23,817 nucleotides of DNA from Myxococcota bacterium. Lineage in GTDB: Bacteria > Myxococcota_C > UBA6777. Positions 1 through 6,695 of the stretch are shown piece after piece. Numbering within the stretch: the stretch's first letter is position 1; the number at the start of each line of letters is the position of its first letter. The stretch covers positions 1-23,817 of the forward strand of contig CAUJFU010000056.1 of assembly GCA_963169055.1 (NCBI GenBank), written 5' to 3'. Both the position numbers and the translations under genes were made by a program. Below the pieces are notes generated by a model, which saw only the letters and a list, made by a program, of their open reading frames with translations, did no database searches and was not told the DNA's origin.

Positions 1-25
1 GTGTACACATCACTCGGATATCGTA

Positions 26-1117
26 TTATTCGTTTGGTGCATGGGTCTTTTGCTCGCTAGGCGCATCGGTTGCGTCAAAAGACGACTGTTCCTTCGATGG
101 TTCGGGGGTATCCGAAGAAGTTTCTTTGAGTTTGGCTCGCCAATACTTGCGAAAGGCCAAGGAGATCGCATCGCCGCGCACCGAAACTTCGCGAACACGG
201 CCTTCTTGTTCTTTCATCTTGTCCATGATGGCGCGTTGTGCGCGCAGCAGCGCGATATCTTCGCCCACGATCTTGTCCGATTTTCGGCGCATAAAGTAGC
301 GCGCAAACCAAGGAAAAGGCCGAAAGATATTTTTCCACAACGTGATCTGCGTCATGCTGACGTGCTGATCGTCCACCTGCATGATGTGTTCAAGGATCAG
401 CAACACCCGATCTCGAAACACGATCTCTAGCCGCGAAAGATTCGGATAAAAAAAACGATAGTGGACTTGAACCTGCGGAGTGTCGCCAAAATACTGCTTT
501 TCAAAGAAAGAGCTTGTATTTTCACGCTGATAACGCCCCACCAATCCATCCTCGACCACTTCGATATGAAATTCAGGATTTTGTGGCAAGCCTTCGATCG
601 ACCCCAACAACGTCCCAATCGAATCCCGATGCGTAAAAGCGATGTGGTAGGGATCCAATAGGCTTTCCGCTGCCGACTCCAGATCGGCCTCAAACAGATG
701 CTCGCGTGCCACAAACGGCCATTGATCCATCTCTGGAATCGGCGGTGGGGCGGTCTTTTCCGCACGCGACTCATCTCCCACAAACACCCACAACAACTTG
801 TGTTGCTCGCGTACAGGATAACCACGCACCTTGGCCGTCCGTGGAATCGGATCCTCCGCTGCCAACGAGGGAATATGCACACACTCACCCGCACCATTGA
901 AGGTCCATCCATGATACGGACAGACGACACACCCGCGCTTGATCTCTCCCATCGACAACGGCACGTTGCGATGACAACACCGATCTTCGATCGCCGACGG
1001 AACTCCCGCAGCATCGCGAAAGATCACGATATCCTCTCCCAGTATCCGTATCTTCTTGATCTTGTTCGCCCTGATCTCTTCGGTCGGTCCGATCAAATAC
1101 CACTTGTCCGTCAACAT
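26..1117 (-). CDS. Rieske 2Fe-2S non-heme iron oxygenase (alpha-subunit-like)
   Basis: A 363-residue protein of the Rieske-type ring-hydroxylating / pheophorbide a oxygenase class, which uses O2 and electrons from a reductase to oxidise a hydrophobic or aromatic substrate. The Rieske cluster motif is visible: C47-x-H49, 16 residues, then C66-x2-H69 (CPYHGW). The mononuclear iron site reads D155-x2-H158-x4-H163 (DPYHIAFTH). The reading frame is open further upstream, from a GTG at 1165, but the ATG at 1117 has a GGAGAG Shine-Dalgarno at 1128-1133 and starts right before the Rieske fold (MLTDKWYLIGP), so I use it. It lies 107 bp behind the lycopene-cyclase-like gene on the same strand and may be co-transcribed, which makes a carotenoid or other isoprenoid substrate possible. 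No reductase or ferredoxin gene is visible. The family is sure; the substrate is unknown. The last 35 or so residues are polar and low-complexity. Confidence 0.9.
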   Translation of the reverse strand: MLTDKWYLIGPTEEIRANKIKKIRILGEDIVIFRDAAGVPSAIEDRCCHRNVPLSMGEIKRGCVVCPYHGWTFNGAGECVHIPSLAAEDPIPRTAKVRGYPVREQHKLLWVFVGDESRAEKTAPPPIPEMDQWPFVAREHLFEADLESAAESLLDPYHIAFTHRDSIGTLLGSIEGLPQNPEFHIEVVEDGLVGRYQRENTSSFFEKQYFGDTPQVQVHYRFFYPNLSRLEIVFRDRVLLILEHIMQVDDQHVSMTQITLWKNIFRPFPWFARYFMRRKSDKIVGEDIALLRAQRAIMDKMKEQEGRVREVSVRGDAISLAFRKYWRAKLKETSSDTPEPSKEQSSFDATDAPSEQKTHAPNE

Positions 1118-1224
1118 CCGTTTGTTTCTCTCCATCCAAAGATTTTCCCAAATCATCCGCTGCACCGACTCAAGCCATGCCGCCCCAAAGAGTCCGCACC
1201 ACCCAAGCCACCGAAGCCACCGTA

Positions 1225-1983
1225 TTATCTCGGCGAGTGTGATACTTCTAGCACCGATGGCGAGCGCTCAACCATTCGATGTGTCGATGGGTAGGCCACT
1301 TCAGAAGGATAACGTAGCTTGAGCCACTCAAACAACGCGCCACACCAAACCACATGCGATATCCCAAAGAAAAAGTCTTCGATCGGGATCGTGCCCAATC
1401 GAAGATCGAGCTGAAACGCCGCATCATAGGTCACGATCGGGCGTGCTGTCAGATAACCATTAAAGATCACCGTCAAGCCGATCACCAACAACAAAAAGCC
1501 GTAAAAACGCGGCATGAGCAAAAGATCGCTCTCGATCCAGCGATCAAACCACGCCGCACTCGCCAAAGCCAAACAGACCAAGCCTGTGTACTGTTTGCCC
1601 CAAGCATACAGCGCAACTCCCAACGGAACAAGCACAAAAATCCCAATGTTCCGAACTGATTGCAGCCATTCCGCACGAAATGGCCGTGGCGTCGGCTTAA
1701 ACAACGTCTCCCAACTAAACAAACACGCAAACGGCACCCCAAAAAAGAACAAGATCTCACCCAACGGCAATCCCCCCAAACGAAAGGGCAGCGTGTATTG
1801 CGCATTGAAAAACCAATGGCTTCCCGTCACCCAACTGTCCCACACAAGATAGGGCAACGCCACGATCGCCACACTCCACCACGCCGCTTTCCATCGATGC
1901 AAAAAATACGTCGGGCGCAAAAAGCTTAGAAACATCGGCCCCGATAAGATCACGAGATTAAAGAGTACATACTCTGCTTGCAT
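1225..1983 (-). CDS. Lycopene cyclase domain (CrtYc/CrtYd-like) membrane protein
   Basis: A 252-residue polytopic membrane protein with two copies of the carotenoid cyclase domain, i.e. a natural fusion of the CrtYc- and CrtYd-type halves. The two halves carry the family signature at residues 73-91 (LPLGEILFF...VP...E) and 199-219 (IPIEDFFFGISH...E). The family normally has PxEE or PxED; the first motif here is PLGE, so one acidic residue is replaced by Gly, while the second (PIED) is intact. The expected reaction is cyclisation of lycopene-type ends to ionone rings; related proteins act as other carotenoid-end enzymes, so the product is not certain. The frame is open to 2325, but the ATG at 1983 has a strong GAGG Shine-Dalgarno 6 nt upstream and the protein then begins like the family (MQAEYVLFNL). 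The 114 in-frame codons upstream mostly overlap the amidase gene. No phytoene synthase or desaturase gene is nearby. Confidence 0.85.
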   Translation of the reverse strand: MQAEYVLFNLVILSGPMFLSFLRPTYFLHRWKAAWWSVAIVALPYLVWDSWVTGSHWFFNAQYTLPFRLGGLPLGEILFFFGVPFACLFSWETLFKPTPRPFRAEWLQSVRNIGIFVLVPLGVALYAWGKQYTGLVCLALASAAWFDRWIESDLLLMPRFYGFLLLVIGLTVIFNGYLTARPIVTYDAAFQLDLRLGTIPIEDFFFGISHVVWCGALFEWLKLRYPSEVAYPSTHRMVERSPSVLEVSHSPR

Positions 1984-2185
1984 CAGCGACCTCACCTTAC
2001 ACTTTTTTCGGATGATATCATTCAGAAAAGACAATGCCTTTTTTACGAATTCCTTGACGCGAATCCACGAAAAGACAGACCCCGCCAAAGCGATGCCGAT
2101 TGAGATGCCAGAACCCACAAAAACGCTGCGCTGTTTTTTGTGATAGGAGTCTGATGAGAAAAGCGAGAGGAGATGTGGGGGAGGC

Positions 2186-4384
2186 TTAGCGGGCGGAAGG
2201 ATGGCGGCGTCGGATGCGCAAGGCCAACAGCAGCAGGAAAAAGACCGCAAGAGACGGAACGGTGGGGGTGGAAGATTGGCAATTGCAGCCGCCTGAAACG
2301 CCGTTGATTGCGGTGCAACGGCCACTTTGACAAAGCTGTCCGTTGGGGCATTCGGTATTGAGCTTGCAGGGCGTGTCGCTTTGGCCTTTGTCGACTTGGG
2401 CGGTTTCGGGGAGCGGCTCTAGAACAAGGCGGTCTTCGCGATTGTCTTCGGCAGCATCGGCAGGAGCGAGTTCTTCGGGGGTGATGGCTTCCGCAAAAGG
2501 TTCGGGGGAGTCTTCTGCGACGGGTTCTTGTGTCGAAGTAAGAGTAATGGAGATCTTGGCTTCGCCTTTGTTTCCAGCGGCATCGAATGCAACGGCGGTG
2601 ATCGTGTGTGCTCCTGCGGTCAGAGAAAGCGTCGCAGAGAACGTGCCATCGGCATTCAATGTTGCGGGTGTACCGTTGACTTCGACGCGATCGACTTTTA
2701 CATCGTCGGTTGCTTTTCCGCTGACATCGACATCTCCTTCGGGCAGGCTTGCCCCGTCTTTGGGAGCGGTGAGGATGACGGTGGGGGGCTTATTGTCGGG
2801 AGTGACAGCCTTTTTCATCGCGATCTCGACATTTGCGGTCTTTGCGTCTTCGACGGTGGCTTGGGCGGTTGCGGTTTGGAAACCTGATTTGGAAGCGTTG
2901 ATCGTGTAAACGCCCGTCTTGAGGGTAAAACGAAACTCGCCTTTTGCATTGGTTTGGGCGGTTTGGCCGTTATTGAGCTTGATCGTGACGGCCTCAAGGC
3001 GCAGGCTTTTGTCGCTGTTCGCGTCGTCATACGCGAAGCCCTGAAGCGTTCCCTCGGGGGTAGGAGCGGGACCGCAATCTGTACAAGGCGCATAATAGGC
3101 CGAGATCCAGCCCGTCACGCCATTGTAGGATATCTCGTACCAAGTGGTGTTGCCCGAAACAGATTGCCCTGTGGTGGTTTTGTTGAGGACTTTGAGGCAA
3201 GTGTTTTGAGGGATGGTTCCGATGGGAGGTTGGTTGGTGTTGGACTGGGGTCGGATATTCAGGCTGGCCGTGTTGGTCTGGACGTAATCGCACTTGGGCG
3301 GGGGGGGCGCAGTACACGTTCCCGAAGAGGACATCTGGATCATATTTGTCACCTGCGCAAGCAGCCGATCGCCCGGACATCCTGTGCTTTGAGATGGAAA
3401 CTCGCGGTGTCCCATAATCGACGTGCGCGTACGCGGAACCCCAAACGTCTTCACCCCCCAATCCATCAGCTTAGAACCTGTGCAAGTCATCACCGAAGGC
3501 GGCTCTGTCGAAGTAAAGTCCCCCAGAAATGAGATGCCCAACGTTCCTGTGTTTTGACCGCCAACGTGTGTTCCCAAAAGCTCTGCGGGGGTTCCTTCCC
3601 AAGCTTGACCATCCCACGAAACAAGCAGATGGTAGCCGATATCGCACCAACCACGGGTGTTTTGATGAAAGCTCTGGATCCCGCGCAGTCGTGTGACGAT
3701 GGTCGAACCCGTTTCATTGTTCGGGGTGACGGTGTGATGGACAGCGATGCGACTTTTTGTCGGGTTTGAAGTCGTGCATTTGGCAGCGGCGGCCCCCCAT
3801 ACGCTGCGAGCGTTAAATGGCCCTGTGAGGGCTTGGTTCGGCAACAAGCTGATCGCAGAGGACTGTTGGCTATGGGGAGCGGCAGGTCCAACGCGATCGA
3901 TCGCTTCAATCGCCACAAAGCGCGGCCAGACCGACCCCAAGATGCGTAGTTGAACTTCTGTAGCACGCCCATCGGGGACATCAATATGGCCGTTAAAGGT
4001 CGATGTATCGGCATCCAAGACGGCTCGCCATGTCACAGAAAGCGGCAGCCACACGCCCCATGTTTTGCCTTGGCTCCGAAAACGCGCTTCCCATTCCAGC
4101 GATGGGTGGGCATCCCAACGTACACCCACACGCGAAAAGCCCTTGGCATCGACGATCGCAGGCGTCATTCGACCACGCAAAGCCCGATCCATCTCTTGGG
4201 GATGCGCATACCACACCACCTCACCAAGCTCTGAATGACCCCACTGTCCGCGCTTTTCAGGTGCTGCTGAAACAGCTCCCCCCCAAGCCATCCACAACAA
4301 AAACAACGCGCAAAGACCCCATACTCGGCGCAAACAACTCGCCGACTGTTTTCTCCAAGCACCACCCAAAACCCACCCAAACAT
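2186..4384 (-). CDS. Secreted PGRP/Amidase_2-type N-acetylmuramoyl-L-alanine amidase with SH3, Ig-like and MYXO-CTERM-like tail
   Basis: A 732-residue multidomain exported protein. Residues 1-40 form a signal peptide (cut near AVSA/APE). Residues about 45-165 are a beta-rich region I do not recognise. Residues 212-350 are an Amidase_2/PGRP domain, which cleaves the bond between muramic acid and L-Ala in peptidoglycan: zinc ligands H216 or H217 (AVHHT), H326 (MGHRE) and C336 (TGCPGD), plus Y251. Residues 365-435 look like a bacterial SH3 domain (SLNIRPQS, TGWISAYY). Residues 445-525 look like a carboxypeptidase-regulatory/SdrD-type beta-sandwich and 532-617 like an Ig-like domain (PPTVILTAP). 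An acidic linker and a Cys module (673-702) follow. The C-terminus is GGCNC, a hydrophobic stretch and RIRRR, resembling the MYXO-CTERM sorting signal. The start has a perfect AGGAGG 5 nt upstream. A cell-surface murein hydrolase is the best call; whether it acts on its own wall or on prey/competitors is open. Confidence 0.9.
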   Translation of the reverse strand: MFGWVLGGAWRKQSASCLRRVWGLCALFLLWMAWGGAVSAAPEKRGQWGHSELGEVVWYAHPQEMDRALRGRMTPAIVDAKGFSRVGVRWDAHPSLEWEARFRSQGKTWGVWLPLSVTWRAVLDADTSTFNGHIDVPDGRATEVQLRILGSVWPRFVAIEAIDRVGPAAPHSQQSSAISLLPNQALTGPFNARSVWGAAAAKCTTSNPTKSRIAVHHTVTPNNETGSTIVTRLRGIQSFHQNTRGWCDIGYHLLVSWDGQAWEGTPAELLGTHVGGQNTGTLGISFLGDFTSTEPPSVMTCTGSKLMDWGVKTFGVPRTRTSIMGHREFPSQSTGCPGDRLLAQVTNMIQMSSSGTCTAPPPPKCDYVQTNTASLNIRPQSNTNQPPIGTIPQNTCLKVLNKTTTGQSVSGNTTWYEISYNGVTGWISAYYAPCTDCGPAPTPEGTLQGFAYDDANSDKSLRLEAVTIKLNNGQTAQTNAKGEFRFTLKTGVYTINASKSGFQTATAQATVEDAKTANVEIAMKKAVTPDNKPPTVILTAPKDGASLPEGDVDVSGKATDDVKVDRVEVNGTPATLNADGTFSATLSLTAGAHTITAVAFDAAGNKGEAKISITLTSTQEPVAEDSPEPFAEAITPEELAPADAAEDNREDRLVLEPLPETAQVDKGQSDTPCKLNTECPNGQLCQSGRCTAINGVSGGCNCQSSTPTVPSLAVFFLLLLALRIRRRHPSAR

Positions 4385-4397
4385 ACGACCTCCTCTG

Positions 4398-4487
4398 CAT
4401 CATCCCTGCAAAACAAACACGCTTCTTTTGAAGGTGACGACGAAGATCTCTAACGGACCTCTACATCATCCCTGCAACGCAAACACG
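4398..4487 (-). repeat. 66-bp-spaced duplication of the amidase leader
   Basis: CATCATCCCTGCA followed by AAAC(A/G)-like sequence occurs at 4398 and again at 4464, exactly 66 bp apart. Read on the minus strand the copies contain GCAGGGATGATG followed by an AGAGG Shine-Dalgarno-like stretch. The copy nearer the gene supplies the real ribosome site of the amidase; the distal copy is decayed and has no start codon in the right place. Confidence 0.7.
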
Positions 4488-4577
4488 GTACAGCGCACAC
4501 CCGCTTCCGTGATCTGGTCGCGCTTCCGTGATCTGGTCGCACTTCCAGCCCGAAACGCAAACACGGTACAGCGCACA
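4476..4577. repeat. Direct repeats: 24-bp pair (period 78) enclosing a 19-bp tandem pair
   Basis: An identical 24-bp sequence beginning AACGCAAACACGG occupies 4476-4499 and 4554-4577. Between the two, a 19-bp unit (CGCTTCCGTGATCTGGTCG) is repeated back to back at 4502-4520 and 4521-4539, followed by a partial third copy (CACTTCC). The spacers are too irregular and too few for a CRISPR. Confidence 0.85.
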
Positions 4578-4735
4578 ACGCGCACCCGATCGCCCAAAGC
4601 CCCCACCCTAAAAGAAAATCCCCTCCACTTCAAGACACCTCACCCAAACAGAGGCGCGAAACCGACACACCCCATCCAAACAGAGGCGATCCCAACACCC
4701 ACCCAAAGAGAAGAGTGGCGCAACAAGACATCGCA

Positions 4736-5410
4736 TCATCCGTTGTCTTCGAGTCCAAGAACAGACAACAACTGCGAAAATTGCGAGATCACCACATTCG
4801 GCTGCGGAGGCCCTTCGCTTGTGATATCGTGGAATCCGTACGTCACAGCACACGTCCACGTCCCCGCTGCGTGGCCCGCTGCGATATCGTACGCGCTATC
4901 CCCCACCATCAACGTCTGCGCCGCCTCCACATCCAACAACTCCATCAACAACTGCAATGGCGCGGGATCTGGCTTGCGCTTCTCCAAACTGTCTCCTCCC
5001 AGCAAAGCCAGAAAATATCCCGAAAGCCCCAACCCATCGAGAACTTTACGCGCAATGCTTTCGGGTTTGTTGGTGCAAACCGCCAAGTCAAAACCACCCA
5101 AACGCAAACGCTCCAATGTCTCGCGCACACCAACATACAAGTGCGTGTAACGTAAAGCATCTTGGCTGTAAAGCTGACGATAGCGCTCCACCGCAGACCG
5201 CAGCGCATATTCACCCGCCACACCACACGCCGCCAAACACTGACGAACCAACCAGTCCACGCCTTGTCCCACAAAAGACATGATCTGCGCCGAACCAAGA
5301 GCAGGAAGATACAACTCACGCAGCAATTGTTGCATCGCTGCCACGATATCATGCGACGAATCGATCAACGTGCCATCTAGATCGAAGATGATTAGCTGTA
5401 TCGGTCTCAA
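4736..5410 (-). CDS. gph: HAD-family phosphoglycolate phosphatase-like hydrolase
   Basis: A 224-residue HAD-superfamily hydrolase with a cap, close in length and motifs to bacterial Gph, which dephosphorylates 2-phosphoglycolate. Motif I is D10-L-D12-G-T, with D10 the likely nucleophile. Motif II is T113 (CTNKP), motif III K146 (KRKPDP) and motif IV GDSAYD (D171, D175). The cap lies between residues 16 and 90. The start is an unusual TTG at 5408-5410, chosen because an AGGAGG stands 5 nt upstream and the protein then begins directly with the hydrophobic strand before motif I. It is divergent from the GDPD gene, with 249 bp of repeat-bearing DNA between them. Other HAD sugar-phosphate phosphatases share these motifs, so substrate identity is probable rather than proven. 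Confidence 0.87.
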   Translation of the reverse strand: MRPIQLIIFDLDGTLIDSSHDIVAAMQQLLRELYLPALGSAQIMSFVGQGVDWLVRQCLAACGVAGEYALRSAVERYRQLYSQDALRYTHLYVGVRETLERLRLGGFDLAVCTNKPESIARKVLDGLGLSGYFLALLGGDSLEKRKPDPAPLQLLMELLDVEAAQTLMVGDSAYDIAAGHAAGTWTCAVTYGFHDITSEGPPQPNVVISQFSQLLSVLGLEDNG

Positions 5411-5526
5411 TCAAACCTCCTATCCTCCGAGCCTTTCGGATGCACTCTACACACCTTCCACCACAGCACGCAACACAAAACGCTCTTGACGCACACAACC
5501 CAACTATTCCATCCTCACAGCTAAAG

Positions 5527-5609
5527 CGCGGCGCAGCCCCCCGCATCCGCAAAAAACAAACAACTCACCAAAACGCGGCGCAGCCCCCCGCATCCGCAAA
5601 AAACAAACA
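5527..5609. repeat. 36-bp direct repeat pair, period 47
   Basis: An identical 36-bp sequence (starting CGCGGCGCAGCCCCCCGC and ending in an A-rich run) occurs at 5527-5562 and 5574-5609 with an 11-bp spacer. It sits between the divergent gph-like and GDPD genes, so it may overlap their promoters. No gene is visible in 5411-5659. Confidence 0.85.
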
Positions 5610-5659
5610 GCCGATCCCCTCAAACACAAGAACCCCCTCATCAATGGAGACCGATCTGG

Positions 5660-6598
5660 ATGAACACACCGCTGCCCCCCTCAACGCAACCTCCCCGCCG
5701 ACGGTGGTTGAGAAAACTGTTGCTTGTCTTTCTTTTGCTAGGAGTGTTGATGATGATCTGGTGGAAAGCATGGTGGCCCCGTTCGACCGCAGAGATGGGC
5801 AAGTCATGGGGCCGTCCGATGTTGATTGGACACCGTGGAGCCGCAGGAGAAGCCCCCGAAAATACGATGCTTTCCTTTGTGGCTGCTCTCGATGGCGGTG
5901 CGCACGGCGTTGAACTCGATGTGATGATGACTGCCGATCGACAACTCGTCGTCTTTCACGACTACACCCTCCAAAAGCGCCTCCCCCTTCAAGGCGTGAT
6001 CCGCAAGATCACTCTCCAAGAACTCCGCAAAGTCGACCTCTCTCAGTACTTTCAGATCCGCACCCGCCAACCTGTCCCCGCCCCTTTCCGTGGCGCACTC
6101 GCCCCAACACTCGAAGAAGTCTTGCAGTATTATCAAAAACATCCGAAAGCCATCTTGAACATCGAGATGAAAAATGAAGATATCTTCGATCAGGGCCACG
6201 AACAAGAAACCTATCGTCTTGTGCAAAAGTACAACATGGAACATCGCGTGATCGTTTCTTCTTTCAATCCTTTTTCGATGTGGCGTTTCCGACGTATCGC
6301 CCCAACTCTTCCACGCGGTCTGATCTACAGCAAAGACACCGCCTTCTACCTGCGCGATCTATGGCTGCTTTCTCTCGCTCGACCCGATGCACTCCACCCC
6401 AACTTCAAGATCGTCGACGAAGCCTACATGCGATGGGCGCGCAAACACGGATTTGCCGTCAATGTCTGGACCGTCAACGAAGAAAAAGACATGCAACGCA
6501 TGATCCGCCTCGGTGTGGACGCCATCATCACCGACTTTCCCCAGCGCCTCTTGCGCCTCGCCAAACAAGAACGCTCCGCCTCTCCCAAAACCCCCTAG
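5660..6598 (+). CDS. Membrane-anchored glycerophosphodiester phosphodiesterase (GDPD)
   Basis: A 312-residue protein that should hydrolyse glycerophosphodiesters to glycerol-3-phosphate and an alcohol. Residues 13-37 form an Arg-flanked transmembrane segment (RRR then LLLVFLLLGVLMMIWW), so the enzyme is likely held on the outer face of the inner membrane or is a signal-anchor protein. The TIM-barrel GDPD signature is complete: H58-R59-G, E67-N68-T69, E85-L-D87 (metal ligands) and H100-D (general acid/base). The C-terminal half has the family sequence VNVWTVNEE near residue 275. A GGAGA stands 9 nt before the ATG. It is the only gene of the first 9 kb on the plus strand and converges on the large lipoprotein gene, with tandem repeats at the junction. 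Confidence 0.92.
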   Translation: MNTPLPPSTQPPRRRWLRKLLLVFLLLGVLMMIWWKAWWPRSTAEMGKSWGRPMLIGHRGAAGEAPENTMLSFVAALDGGAHGVELDVMMTADRQLVVFHDYTLQKRLPLQGVIRKITLQELRKVDLSQYFQIRTRQPVPAPFRGALAPTLEEVLQYYQKHPKAILNIEMKNEDIFDQGHEQETYRLVQKYNMEHRVIVSSFNPFSMWRFRRIAPTLPRGLIYSKDTAFYLRDLWLLSLARPDALHPNFKIVDEAYMRWARKHGFAVNVWTVNEEKDMQRMIRLGVDAIITDFPQRLLRLAKQERSASPKTP

Positions 6599-6607
6599 CC
6601 TCCACAC

Positions 6608-6695
6608 ATCAAGGCCCCAAAGGTAGGATACGCGAGCGTTTGCGTAGCGTAATCAAGGCCCCAAAGGTAGGATACGCGGGCGTTTGCGTAGCGTG
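6608..6695. repeat. 44-bp perfect-phase tandem repeat (2 copies) at convergent gene ends
   Basis: Two adjoining 44-bp units (6608-6651, 6652-6695) differ at only a couple of bases and begin ATCAAGGCCCCAAAGG. Each contains a small palindrome (TACGC, 8-nt loop, GCGTA). Read on the minus strand each unit encodes ITLRKR(P/S)RILPLGP followed by TGA. The proximal copy supplies the last 14 codons and the stop codon of the lipoprotein gene. Confidence 0.9.

Larger units (their letters stand above)
4385..4735. other. Repeat-rich intergenic region (351 bp), no gene seen
   Basis: This lies between the amidase start and the end of the HAD phosphatase, both on the minus strand. Long open frames cross it but have no start signal or recognisable protein. 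It holds several direct repeats (listed separately) and a further pair of CAAACAGAGGCG boxes at about 4650 and 4678. The amidase promoter must lie here; I could not pick convincing -35/-10 boxes. Confidence 0.6.

Noticed and set aside
1984-2325. 114-codon N-terminal extension of the lycopene-cyclase-like protein, including a hydrophobic stretch
   Set aside because: It overlaps the end of the amidase gene and the internal ATG at 1983 has a strong ribosome site and the family-typical beginning. A small hydrophobic peptide in 1984-2130 cannot be fully excluded.
4476-4577. Repeat cluster resembling a degenerate CRISPR or an origin iteron array
   Set aside because: Only two copies per unit, irregular spacers, no cas, repA or dnaA gene nearby.
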